A stretch of 57,784 bases of DNA from a virus: the IMG/VR virus record IMGVR_UViG_3300044742_000189, positions 1-57,784 of that record, one strand, 5' to 3'. Each line of letters opens with the position of its first letter. The first letter of the stretch is position 1. This document shows positions 37,739-46,038 of this stretch, piece by piece. Position numbers and translations under genes: made by a program. The notes under the pieces were generated by a model. The model worked only from the letters and a program-made list of their open reading frames with translations, was not told the DNA's origin and did not search any database.

Positions 37739-38100
37739 ATCCTCACCCGCGCCGTTAGAGTGCCGGAACCAAGATCTATGGCCCCGCCTGTTTCGTTTTG
37801 GAAGCGTACCGAGACCGTATCGTCTGCGCTCACCCAAGCCGTAAGGGTCACACCTTGCAGATCGAGGGAAAAGGACACCTCGGCAAAATTGCCGAGCGCC
37901 GCGCCAGTAACGGTCACAGTCGTCGTTTCCCCGGCCCCGTCTACAAGATTGCCGGGGTCATAGGTGGCTGTGCCGGTTAGCCCTTGCAGCGCGTTCACCG
38001 CGGCAAACAAAAAGAACAAACGCTGATACCACGTCTCATCCGGGCGGCCGTCGTCCTTGGTAAGCCGAGCCGTGGGCGACGGAAGAAGCTGATCGGCCAT
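37735..38100 (-). CDS. Structural protein, 121 aa
   Basis: Short N-terminal region (MADQLLPSPTARLTKDDGRP, ETWYQRLFFLFAAVNALQG) then beta strands. Similar small proteins with 'W-Y/F' and a coil start tail modules of rhizobial podoviruses. ATGA overlap with gp7-like. Function unknown. Confidence 0.7.
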   Translation of the reverse strand: MADQLLPSPTARLTKDDGRPDETWYQRLFFLFAAVNALQGLTGTATYDPGNLVDGAGETTTVTVTGAALGNFAEVSFSLDLQGVTLTAWVSADDTVSVRFQNETGGAIDLGSGTLTARVRI

Positions 38101-38104
38101 CGGA

Positions 38105-39559
38105 TCAGGCCAGCTTTCGCGCCGTCACCGCCGCACTCATGAACCCCTTGATCACCCTAGCCGAGCAAGACAGCCGGAACGATACGCCCTGCACGTCGAA
38201 CATGCCAAAGTGTGACTCGCGCAAGACGATGCCGCGCTGAGCGTCGGCGCCGATGTCGATCTGCCGCAAACCGCCAAACGACGCCCCGCCATCGTCAGAA
38301 TAGTCCACCATCAGCTGCGGATTGGCGTCCTCATCCAGGCTCGAGTTCACGCCAACCCCCGTCAGCGCGTCGATATAGAGATCGTCGATGACGAACGAAT
38401 GAGGGAACATGTGCACGGGCGGGGTGATGATCGTTGCCACGATGGGATCGCCCACCTCATCGAATGTTTCGGCATTAGACTGATAGAGCAGGTTGTCGGC
38501 GTAGTCCCCGAACAGATGCACCTGCCCGATCTGGGCGTGGCACTGAGCCCGCCAGCGATCGAGACCGTAGCTCTTGCGTTGGTGCCATTGGCCGGTGCCG
38601 GAATCCCAGCACATGGAGAACGCCGTTCCAGAGATGCAATAGAAGCTATGCTCGCCCTCGGTCCAAGCCATGGCCCTCAGATTGGCGGGATCACTTTCCG
38701 CCCTCACCAGGCGATCCACTTGCGGGGTTGAGATCCGTGTCCCCGAGTACCCATCCAGCACCCGAATACCATTGTATGTACCCTCGCTGTCCGTAGCCGC
38801 CCAAATCACGCTGTCCACGGCCGATCCGGATTGGGGCTGTAGGATTATCTGCTGGACCGATCCCGCCGCGTAGCAGCCAATTCTGGCCGTCTGGACGCGG
38901 GAGAACGGGAAATCGGCCGAGGCGGCGTTGTCCACGTAGAACTCGAGGGATTTGGACCCCATGATGATGAGCTCGCGCCCGCGAACCGCAGCCATCACAT
39001 TCTGATCGGGCGAGGATTGCGCCTCGGTGAAATCCAGGCCGTCGATTGTCGTGTCGTCGATAGCGCTGATGAACCAGCGCCCATCGGCAATGAGAAAGAC
39101 GAAATAACCGTCGATCTCCGTGACAGCGGTCGGCGGGGGAAGATCGGTATCGGTGCCCTCCGTCAATGTCCCGCCGTTGAATATGAACCACTGCCCATCG
39201 CTGACGATGGCCACGTCAGGCGTCGGCGTGCGTCGGTTGCGCGCCATGGTAACGAAGCCATCGGAGGGAATGCCGCCCACCAGCGTCATGGGCGAACCGC
39301 CCGCATTGGTGGAGTACAGATGCCGCCCTGAGACGGTCAACACTTGGCTATCGACGGTGAGCATGGCGCGAATGGCGCCGCCGCTCGTCAGTTCATCCCC
39401 GAAGCTATCCTGCCCGTTGATGGCATAGATCGGCCATTCGACCTTGCCGCCCTCGCCCAAGTGCTCGACGTAGCAATTGACGAAAGAGGCAACACCCTCT
39501 TGTCCGTGCCGGCCCTCATTGGAGCCGCGACCGAGGGATATGGGAATGGGCTCAGCCAT
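38105..39559 (-). CDS. Tail closure protein, P22 gp10-like (packaged DNA stabilisation)
   Basis: 484 aa. YVEHLGEGGKVEWPIYAING, GGAIRAMLTVDSQVLTVSGR, YLPEGEH-type repeats and HFGMFDVQGVSFRLSCSA reflect the beta-propeller-like P22 gp10, which plugs the portal together with gp4 and anchors tailspikes. Start ATG 39559, overlapping the stop of the gp4-like gene. The length matches P22 gp10 (472 aa). Confidence 0.87.
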   Translation of the reverse strand: MAEPIPISLGRGSNEGRHGQEGVASFVNCYVEHLGEGGKVEWPIYAINGQDSFGDELTSGGAIRAMLTVDSQVLTVSGRHLYSTNAGGSPMTLVGGIPSDGFVTMARNRRTPTPDVAIVSDGQWFIFNGGTLTEGTDTDLPPPTAVTEIDGYFVFLIADGRWFISAIDDTTIDGLDFTEAQSSPDQNVMAAVRGRELIIMGSKSLEFYVDNAASADFPFSRVQTARIGCYAAGSVQQIILQPQSGSAVDSVIWAATDSEGTYNGIRVLDGYSGTRISTPQVDRLVRAESDPANLRAMAWTEGEHSFYCISGTAFSMCWDSGTGQWHQRKSYGLDRWRAQCHAQIGQVHLFGDYADNLLYQSNAETFDEVGDPIVATIITPPVHMFPHSFVIDDLYIDALTGVGVNSSLDEDANPQLMVDYSDDGGASFGGLRQIDIGADAQRGIVLRESHFGMFDVQGVSFRLSCSARVIKGFMSAAVTARKLA

Positions 39560-39924
39560 CAGAAATACGTCGCCTTAACCGGGAGGCCGGTTGCCTCCGT
39601 CGCCAAGATGCGATTGAGCATGAACCGGCCCTTGGTGCCGATGGAAACGGGCTGGCCGGTTTCGTCGGGCTCCATGGGAGTCTGCATGCCCAAGCCAGGG
39701 CACATCTCCTCGGCAATGATGCGGGATAGCGCGCCGAACACGAGATCAGGGATCTCGTCTGCCGGCCAATACGTCCGATCGAACCGGCTCATCTCGGCGT
39801 ATTTTTGATCGTATAGGGATTGCACCCTTGCGCGCTGCGCCGCGGTCGGCGACTTGTTGATATCGATCACGCCAAGGCGCACGCCCAGCACATCGACCGC
39901 AAGCTCTGCGACGTTCTTTGTCAT
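39559..39924 (-). CDS. Tail adaptor protein, P22 gp4-like
   Basis: 121 aa from ATG 39924. TKNVAELAVDVLGVRLGVID and WPADEIPDLVFGALSRIIAE (helical) match P22 gp4-type head-closure adaptors, which bind the portal ring after packaging. It is upstream of gp10-like, in P22 order. ATGA overlap upstream. Confidence 0.78.
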   Translation of the reverse strand: MTKNVAELAVDVLGVRLGVIDINKSPTAAQRARVQSLYDQKYAEMSRFDRTYWPADEIPDLVFGALSRIIAEEMCPGLGMQTPMEPDETGQPVSIGTKGRFMLNRILATEATGLPVKATYF

Positions 39925-40259
39925 GGTGCGTAATCCATCGACCAAATCGGGTCTTCGAACCTAGACCACTGCACCAGGAATTCGCCCTCATCGACGATCT
40001 CGATCACATCATCTGTTTCAGCCTCCCAGCGGCGATACCAGCGCCCACCACGATCGGGCCTGATGGTGCCGACGTAGTTGCCGGAATCCGCGCGCGTCAC
40101 TTCGTCATCTGTGCCGTAGACATAGGAGGTTTCCACGCCGCACGGGTCTATGATGCGCAGCGTCACAACCTCCGGGTCGTAGTCATTGCCGCTCGCGTCT
40201 GCGAAATTGACCGCAAGCGATATCGGGCTATTAACGTAGTGCTTTCCGGGGGAGAGCAT
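39921..40259 (-). CDS. Hypothetical structural protein, 112 aa
   Basis: Beta-rich: YVNSPISLAVNFADASGNDY, then a PCGVETSYVYGTDDEVTRAD region and GGRWYRRWEAETDD. A recurring small protein of rhizobial podoviruses, perhaps a tail accessory. ATG 40259. Function unknown. Confidence 0.72.
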   Translation of the reverse strand: MLSPGKHYVNSPISLAVNFADASGNDYDPEVVTLRIIDPCGVETSYVYGTDDEVTRADSGNYVGTIRPDRGGRWYRRWEAETDDVIEIVDEGEFLVQWSRFEDPIWSMDYAP

Positions 40260-40262
40260 TGT

Positions 40263-40451
40263 TCACCGTGCAGAAGCTGTTACGCCGCCAGAAGACGCGT
40301 TGCCTCGTATGCTCGCCGCCTGCAGACACGGGCCGGCCAATGATGCCCCGATCGGAAGAGAGCCGATTGGCGCTCCGGTTCCTGATACCGCCACAGGCAC
40401 AGGCAAAGGCCGCGCGGTATCGGTGGACTTAGCGGCAATGGTGGTGGTCAT
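40263..40451 (-). CDS. Small Ala/Gly/Pro-rich protein, 62 aa
   Basis: MTTTIAAKSTDTARPLPVPV then Gly/Ala-rich. Low complexity, no fold apparent. Start ATG 40451; stop overlaps nothing. It overlaps no other gene, and its spacing to both neighbours is short. Confidence 0.6.
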   Translation of the reverse strand: MTTTIAAKSTDTARPLPVPVAVSGTGAPIGSLPIGASLAGPCLQAASIRGNASSGGVTASAR

Positions 40452-40468
40452 GTCAGCGTTCCCGGCAT

Positions 40469-42622
40469 TTACGCGGCGCGACCCACTTCCACCCATAAGG
40501 TTGAAAGGCGGCGCAATCTAACGGTGCTGTTGGAGCCCATTGCGAAATTAACATCCCCCGCCAGGCGGATTGATCCGCCTGTAACGAGCGTTGTGTTGGC
40601 GTTGGTGGCATAGATCGTTATTTCCTGTCCATCCACGCCGTTGGTGAAATTTGTAATCGATGTGGGCGCGCTATTGGTGGCGGTAAACACACTGCGGCCC
40701 CCGAGCACAGACGGCGTGGTCGAATTGTTTGTCAGCAGGTAGCTCTGGACGCTCTCCTGCGTCGTATAAACATTGTCATTTATGGCGGCGTCGAGTACGT
40801 CAACCCTGAGGTCCGCGGTGGTATTTCCCGAGCAATTGTTACCGTTAACGGCTAGGCGCGTAAACGCACCGTTATTTACGCATAGGACGCCGTATCGCGA
40901 ATTGTTGCGGCATTGATTGCTGGCGACCGTCAACCCGTTGACCTCGTCTGACGCACCCACCGCTATGCCAGAGATGCCGTCTTGGGTGTTATTGTAGCAA
41001 CTGTTGCCCACAACGATCACACCGTTTATGTGGCGTGTGCCGACCCCTGCGTTGACCAAAATGCCAGCAACCTGCGTCCGCGCGCCAGCCGCTCGCGTAT
41101 CGAAGCAGCTGTTCGCTGAAATCGTCGTGTTTGATGTCTCATCGATTACGATGCCGTACAGATTATCGCTGCAGCTGTTGCCGACGCATGTGGAATTGTC
41201 AATGGTCAGCAACGCTATCCCGCCCTCTGGGTGAACGCTGCAGACGTTGCCCGTGATCGTGATGCCCGATGGTACGTCGTCCTCGGTCAGATACACAACG
41301 TCACACTGTATCCCGCTGAAGCCATTGTTGCGGCACACGTTGCCCGTGATCGCGAGATTGGTGGTTGTGAAGCCCAGCGCCCCGTTGAATATGATCCCGG
41401 AGCCGACAGCGCCTTGGCAATTGTTGCCGTACACCACCCCGCCCGTGCAGGTCATGCTGATAGCGGACCCGCCCGTATCACTAACGACGTTTCCGAACAC
41501 GACCGGCTCGATCTCCAGCTCGTCGGTGGCGTAATAGCCGATCTTCAGTCCGCCGGCACCGTTGGCAATGATACCGTCGGATACGCTATTGAAGAGATAC
41601 CTGCAGCCCTCATTGCCAAGTGCGCCGATCTGCGAAAAATAGCCGCCGCCCGTGACGGTGTTATAGGAAATTTCGCAGTTGGCACTATTCGACATTGCGA
41701 TCTGCGCGCCGTCGAACGCTTGCCCGTCAAGAACTGTGCGTGTCCACACGCAATTGGCGCAGTCGTCGATATAAACCCACACCAACCCGAGATTGCCGCG
41801 CGTGTTGTCCGCTGCCGCGGTGAATTTGATCACCGCAAGCTGCCCGTCGATAACAAGATCGCTGCGGCTGACGACGGTTAGTCCGTTCTCATCAACCAGG
41901 TAGGTACCGGGCGGGAAGACAATTTTTGCGCCATCTGGTGCGCCGTCGATTGCAGCCTGAATGCTGGCGGTGTCGTTTGTTACGCCGTCGCCCGTGGCGC
42001 CGTGGGCCGATACATCGATAACGCTAGGGCCAATGTAGAGCTTAAACACGTATACGCCGCTTTCCTTGCGGTAGCGCGTTCGCAGACTGTTGCGGCTCTC
42101 ATCAACGAACACCTCGACGACGGCAAGATTCGACAGCCCCGCGAGCGCAGCGTTCGCGGCTGACTTGGTGTCGTAGAAATTGATAGCGCCGGATGCCTCG
42201 GCCGCGGCTTCGGCCGCTGCGGCTGAGCCAGCGGCACCTGAGGCGGAGGTGGCCGCCGCCGCAACGCTGGCAGCGAGCATAGTGGGATCTTCCGCAATCG
42301 CAACCAGATCTTCAATTATGATCGCCGGCAGGCCGCCAACGACATCCTTGATCCCAGACGAGAAGTTAACGGCATTGCCTTCGTTGCTTGACGACAGAAT
42401 TTCTGTGCGGGTCAGGGTGTCGCCGCCAGCGCCATATGTGTACTCGGCTATCTCCCATTGCGGCAGCAGACGATGCGAAACGGTGAGATAGATTGTGTCG
42501 TCGTCCTCAAGAACATCCCGCGCGTTCTGGTAGCCGTTGAACGACGGGGAATTAAGCGTTAGTGCTCCCGTCCCCGTGGTTGAGGTGGAGTCGAGCACGC
42601 GGTCTGCAAAGACGTGGGCCAT
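40469..42622 (-). CDS. Tailspike with right-handed beta-helix (pectate-lyase-3 type)
   Basis: 717 aa. N-terminal head-binding part (~1-200, with an Ala-rich SAAAAEAAAEASGAINF stretch). The start of the beta-helix is VIDVSAHGATGDGVTNDTAS, with FPPGTYLVDENG. Many parallel-helix coils follow, repeating N-x-C and 'GNxCxxN' (GNNCQGAVGSGIIF, GNVCRNNGFSGIQC). The C-terminal ~80 residues are a trimer-type cap. Such spikes bind and hydrolyse surface polysaccharide. Confidence 0.9.
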   Translation of the reverse strand: MAHVFADRVLDSTSTTGTGALTLNSPSFNGYQNARDVLEDDDTIYLTVSHRLLPQWEIAEYTYGAGGDTLTRTEILSSSNEGNAVNFSSGIKDVVGGLPAIIIEDLVAIAEDPTMLAASVAAAATSASGAAGSAAAAEAAAEASGAINFYDTKSAANAALAGLSNLAVVEVFVDESRNSLRTRYRKESGVYVFKLYIGPSVIDVSAHGATGDGVTNDTASIQAAIDGAPDGAKIVFPPGTYLVDENGLTVVSRSDLVIDGQLAVIKFTAAADNTRGNLGLVWVYIDDCANCVWTRTVLDGQAFDGAQIAMSNSANCEISYNTVTGGGYFSQIGALGNEGCRYLFNSVSDGIIANGAGGLKIGYYATDELEIEPVVFGNVVSDTGGSAISMTCTGGVVYGNNCQGAVGSGIIFNGALGFTTTNLAITGNVCRNNGFSGIQCDVVYLTEDDVPSGITITGNVCSVHPEGGIALLTIDNSTCVGNSCSDNLYGIVIDETSNTTISANSCFDTRAAGARTQVAGILVNAGVGTRHINGVIVVGNSCYNNTQDGISGIAVGASDEVNGLTVASNQCRNNSRYGVLCVNNGAFTRLAVNGNNCSGNTTADLRVDVLDAAINDNVYTTQESVQSYLLTNNSTTPSVLGGRSVFTATNSAPTSITNFTNGVDGQEITIYATNANTTLVTGGSIRLAGDVNFAMGSNSTVRLRRLSTLWVEVGRAA

Positions 42623-42862
42623 TTAGGTATTCGCCACCTGCTCCACGTGCCCGTTGGCATGGATAGCTGGCTTGGGTGCATGGGCAGGCGCGACGGAGGG
42701 CTCCCCAACCCTGGCCTCTAGTTCGCTTATCCTGCGCTGCGCCGCCAGGAGCTGTGCTCGCAAACTAACCCCGTCATTCAAAGCGCCGTTGCGTTGCAAT
42801 TCCATGCCGTCAAGCTGATCCTGGATAGCCTGCTGCATCGCTTGCTTTTCCGGTTCGGTCAT
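42623..42862 (-). CDS. Small coiled-coil protein, 79 aa
   Basis: MTEPEKQAMQQAIQDQLDGM, LLAAQRRISELEARVGE. A GGAG lies before ATG 42862. It follows the site where the ISL3 element interrupts the previous gene. Function unknown; possibly a tailspike accessory. Confidence 0.68.
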   Translation of the reverse strand: MTEPEKQAMQQAIQDQLDGMELQRNGALNDGVSLRAQLLAAQRRISELEARVGEPSVAPAHAPKPAIHANGHVEQVANT

Positions 42863-43055
42863 AAACCATTCTCCTTGTTGTTTGACCCCATCTACTAAGC
42901 GAGGCTACTCGGAAGTTGTTGTTGGAAGGCCATGACCATTGGCGTGCCCATTTCTGTGGAAACTGCTTAACTGGCTTTCCGGTTTTAGGTGTTGACAAGG
43001 CATCTCTCCTCCACTATGTTGACTCCGGAAGTTGATGTGGAACGGGGAGACGGAT

Positions 43056-43379
43056 ATGCGAGAAGAAAAGCGCACGATGGCTGTCGAGGCCACGATCTAT
43101 ATTTGCGATGATGGGACAGAGTTTGCTCCCACGATAGAGGGCATGGAGCCCGGTAATCTCAAGTGGCGCCAAGACGATGCGAAGTCGAGGGCCGCGCGCC
43201 ACCAGAGCCAAGTTGAGAGGCGAGCAAAACTTACACCGATGCTGGAGAGGCTGTTTGGCGCCAGGGCTGACGAGGTCAAGGCGGCAATGGATGTGCCTGC
43301 GATGCAGTGCCTAGAAAGGCGCTGGCGCGTCCTAGAAACGCTCGACAACCAGTTGGAGAGTCGAAAGCAAGCATCTTGA
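43056..43379 (+). CDS. ISL3 accessory ORF
   Basis: 107 aa from ATG 43056 (GGGGAG upstream). A Cys/Asp-containing start (TIYICDDGTEFAPTIEGMEP) is followed by a helical body (QSQVERRAKLTPMLERLFGA). It lies upstream of the transposase with a TTGA overlap, so is probably coupled to it. Not recognised as a known transposition helper. Confidence 0.72.
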   Translation: MREEKRTMAVEATIYICDDGTEFAPTIEGMEPGNLKWRQDDAKSRAARHQSQVERRAKLTPMLERLFGARADEVKAAMDVPAMQCLERRWRVLETLDNQLESRKQAS

Positions 43380-44866
43380 ACCACGCCCTCATGCTCGTCG
43401 GCTGGGACGTTACCGAGGTCAAGATCGTCGGTAACGTCCAGGAGGCCACAGCGACCTACGGCCCGGCACTGGAGGAATGTCCCAAATGCGGCGTTGTTGG
43501 GCGCCTCTACCGTCATGGCACCAAGACCGTCGAATACCGGGACGCTCCCGCATTCGGCAAACAATTCGTTATTCGCTGCAAAGTCCAGCGCTTCCGCTGC
43601 CGCGATTGCAATGAGACATCCATGCAACCTCTGCCGGACATGGATACCAACCGGCAGATGACTAAGCGCTGTGTGGCCTATGTCGAGCAGCAGGGCATTC
43701 CGCGCACATTTGCCGAAGTGGCGCGCGACATAGGTGTGGACGAGGCGACAGTCAGAAGCATTTGCACGGCCTACTTCAAATCGAAGATGAAAGGCCACAA
43801 TCACGTCACCGAGGCGCCGGTTGCCCTCGGGATTGACGAATTGATGCTTGATAGGCGCATGCGGGCCATATTCATGGACCTCGGGATTGGTCGCCCCATC
43901 GATATCATCGGCAGCCATAGCAAATGGGAGGTCGCCCGCTGGCTTTCGCAGATGAAGCATCGCGACCGCGTTAAGATCGTCACCATCGACATGACGGGCC
44001 ATTACAAGGATGTGGTTCGAGGCAACCTGCCGAACGCGGTCGTCGTTATCGATAAGTTCCACGTTTTGCGGTACGCCGACGATGCTCTGAAGAAGGTTCG
44101 CGCCAAAGCCCGCAGGAAGGCCGAGGGAGGCACCGGCAAGAATCCGAGACGGAACGTCACCATCCTGCGAAAACGCGCCCACAGGCTCTCCCCGGCGCAG
44201 GAACTGGCCCTTGATGGGATTATCAAGAACGATCCAGTTGTCGGCGCTGCGTATCTCGCCAAGGAGGCGTTTCACAACATCTGGCAAATGACCAACCGCA
44301 TCCAAGCTGAAAAGCTGTTCGCTGATTGGGCTGCCAGCCTCGCGCCCGAAATCAGACGCGAGTTCGGGGTAGTGGCCAGAATGGTGGAGCGCTGGCACGA
44401 GGAGATATTCGCCTATTTCGACTATCGGGCCACGAATGCCGTAACCGAGAACAGAAACGGCTTGATCAAGCACGTCAATCGGTCTGGGCGCGGGTACTCG
44501 TTTGAAATCATCCGCGCCAAGGCTCTTCTCGCTGAGTCGCTGTATTCTGGCCCGATGCGCAAATGCGAGTACTGCAAAGGCGACTATCCAGCGAAGGCTT
44601 TCAGGCGGCTGCCCATCTTTGACAAGGTCTCTATCGATCCGAAAAGCCGAGCGCCCGTGGCGCGCATAATGCGGATCGCCGCCAAGAAACTGCCGGAGAG
44701 TTGCCTGAACTGCCATTATTCGATGTTCACGGTTAGCAAAGGACCGCCGCCCGAGCCCGGTCCAGATAGCGTGGAGATATCGTTTGCCGAAGCCATCTCG
44801 ACTCCATTGCACGCGCTTGTCGCCAAATACGGGACGGACAAATTCCACGGCGGAGGTCCGATGTGA
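43376..44866 (+). CDS. ISL3-family transposase
   Basis: 496 aa from TTG 43376 (or ATG 43391). N-terminal zinc fingers (CPKCGVVGRLYRHG, FRCRDCNETS), then an HTH (FAEVARDIGVDEATVRSICT), then the DDE core: GIDELMLD, VTIDMTGHYK, VVIDKFHVLRYADDA, and Glu in NAVTENRNGLIKHVNRSGRG. All ISL3 landmarks are intact. The C-terminus carries a CEYCKGDYP...CLNCHY zinc pair. Intact ends imply an active element. Confidence 0.94.
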   Translation: MNHALMLVGWDVTEVKIVGNVQEATATYGPALEECPKCGVVGRLYRHGTKTVEYRDAPAFGKQFVIRCKVQRFRCRDCNETSMQPLPDMDTNRQMTKRCVAYVEQQGIPRTFAEVARDIGVDEATVRSICTAYFKSKMKGHNHVTEAPVALGIDELMLDRRMRAIFMDLGIGRPIDIIGSHSKWEVARWLSQMKHRDRVKIVTIDMTGHYKDVVRGNLPNAVVVIDKFHVLRYADDALKKVRAKARRKAEGGTGKNPRRNVTILRKRAHRLSPAQELALDGIIKNDPVVGAAYLAKEAFHNIWQMTNRIQAEKLFADWAASLAPEIRREFGVVARMVERWHEEIFAYFDYRATNAVTENRNGLIKHVNRSGRGYSFEIIRAKALLAESLYSGPMRKCEYCKGDYPAKAFRRLPIFDKVSIDPKSRAPVARIMRIAAKKLPESCLNCHYSMFTVSKGPPPEPGPDSVEISFAEAISTPLHALVAKYGTDKFHGGGPM

Positions 44867-44887
44867 CGAGTGTTCATTTGTTATCAG

Positions 44888-45310
44888 TTACACCCTCAAT
44901 ACCGGAAAGCCGCTTAACTCGCGACACGCTGGACACTTGTTGCTAACGCCAATGCTCTCCCTGCCCGGCACCGGGTAAGAGACTGTTTCGACCGCATCGG
45001 CCTCGAATTGGCCGAGGCACATCTCGCACATCGTGAAGTCTCCCCCGAGATTGCGCATCCGCATGGCCTTGGCGCGGAGGATTGGAAACGTGTACCCGTT
45101 GCCGGCGCCATTGAGTGCCCGGATCAGTTTGTTGCGGTACTCGGTGTAGGCGTTGGTGAAGGGATAGTCGAAGAAATGGAATATCTCCTTGCGCCATTCC
45201 TGGACGGTTGCTGCGGCATCCTCAAACTCCGGGATCGAGGATGCATGCTTGATGCGCCAGTCGTCGAACATACGCTCAGCCTTTCTTTGCGGCGGCTTGT
45301 CGTAAAGCAT
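44888..45310 (-). CDS. ISL3-transposase C-terminus-like phage gene, interrupted near its end by the IS
   Basis: Residues 1-133 resemble the C-terminal quarter of ISL3 transposases: VQEWRKEIFHFFDYPFTNAY, TEYRNKLIRALNGAGNGYTF, LRAKAMRMRNL, and then CEMCLGQF...CPACREL. The catalytic Asp residues are missing, so it is not a transposase by itself. The final residues (GFPVLRV) are encoded by the IS end. If the IS and one target copy are removed, the frame continues through 42964-42905 (SFHRNGHANGHGLPTTTSE). The start is ATG 45310 or 45271. A domesticated zinc-binding fragment or a remnant. Confidence 0.75.
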   Translation of the reverse strand: MLYDKPPQRKAERMFDDWRIKHASSIPEFEDAAATVQEWRKEIFHFFDYPFTNAYTEYRNKLIRALNGAGNGYTFPILRAKAMRMRNLGGDFTMCEMCLGQFEADAVETVSYPVPGRESIGVSNKCPACRELSGFPVLRV

Positions 45311-45431
45311 CCCGCATTGGGGCTAACTCTACATGGGCGCGCATCAGTGCGGCGCGTATAATGACGGTTGTTCTATCGTGGCGGCGACTTCGTTTTGGTG
45401 TCGCGGCCACGGTGGTTGGTGGTTTCTTCAT
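45276..45431 (-). CDS. 51-aa basic protein
   Basis: MKKPPTTVAATPKRSRRHDR then an alpha-helical end (MRDALRQAAAKKG). ATG 45431 overlaps the stop of the upstream gene (ATGA); it overlaps the start of the ISL3-C-like gene in another frame. One of the two may use a later start. Confidence 0.55.
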   Translation of the reverse strand: MKKPPTTVAATPKRSRRHDRTTVIIRAALMRAHVELAPMRDALRQAAAKKG

Positions 45432-45955
45432 TTCATGCGATCCAACACATTACGTGTGTCGTGGTCGGCGCTATCCAATTCAAGCAAGGGATTGCGATAG
45501 CCTTCGCCATACCTATTGCTCAGGATCGAGGCTAGATCATTAGCTGGCATCGGGTCGTTGACTTTTGGCTTCGGCGCCGTGCGCCCGCTGCCAATCGTCC
45601 AGGCCACGTACGCAGCATTAGCTAATGCGGTAACCAATCCAAGCCACCCAGGCCCTCCCATTCGGCCGCCGGCAAGTTTGCTTGCCAGCCCATCCAATGC
45701 GGATGCGGCGCCATATGCCGCTATCCCCCCGTGCAGTCCCACACCTTGGTAGCGATACGGTAGATCACCGACGAGCCCTTCCGGCAGATAGTAAGCATGG
45801 TCGCCGTTTGGGCGATAAAAGCCACCTTCGCTTCGCTTCGGGTCCGTTAGTGTAACACCTGGCATGCTGGGCGCGGGAGCTTGATAGCTGCTGCCGTTGC
45901 CGTAATGCTCCTTCAATAGCTGGACCAAGGCATTATGGTCACTGTATTCGGCCAT
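45428..45955 (-). CDS. Virion-associated hypothetical, paralogue of 32822-33316
   Basis: 175 aa. YLPEGLVGDLPYRYQGVGLH, GGIAAYGAASALDGLASKL, AAYVAWTIGSGRTAPKP match its partner at 32.8 kb across ~75 residues. There the unit is preceded by a different N-terminus. It has a hydrophobic Gly/Ala central part, so may contact membrane. Lies between a fibre gene and the tailspike region. Unrecognised family. Confidence 0.74.
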   Translation of the reverse strand: MAEYSDHNALVQLLKEHYGNGSSYQAPAPSMPGVTLTDPKRSEGGFYRPNGDHAYYLPEGLVGDLPYRYQGVGLHGGIAAYGAASALDGLASKLAGGRMGGPGWLGLVTALANAAYVAWTIGSGRTAPKPKVNDPMPANDLASILSNRYGEGYRNPLLELDSADHDTRNVLDRMK

Positions 45956-46038
45956 TTCCCCGCTCCGCCCCCAATATCAAGTTCCGAATTTGGCACTACT
46001 CTGGTTTGGCGCTATTCACAAGTGAAATCCGGAGAGCC

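Larger units (their letters stand above)
42973..44911 (+). mobile_element. ISL3-family insertion sequence, 1939 bp, complete
   Basis: Bounded by terminal inverted repeats of ~25 bp: left GGCTTTCCGGTTTTAGGTG and right (reverse complement) GGCTTTCCGGTATTGAGGGTG, identical for the first 11 bases. It is flanked by the 8-bp duplication GCTTAACT. It encodes a small orfA (43056-43379) and the ISL3 transposase (43376-44866) on the plus strand, against the surrounding late genes. It broke the reading frame of the ISL3-C-like gene (45310-42905) near its 3' end. Confidence 0.94.
42965..44919. repeat. 8-bp target-site duplication of the ISL3 element
   Basis: GCTTAACT occurs at 42965-42972 and again at 44912-44919, directly outside the terminal repeats. 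Eight-bp duplications are the rule for ISL3-family insertions. Their identity shows a recent single insertion. Confidence 0.93.

Noticed and set aside
43097-44848. 583-aa minus-strand ORF
   Set aside because: It is the exact antisense of the ISL3 transposase and has no recognisable motif; the plus-strand frame carries the DDE and zinc motifs.
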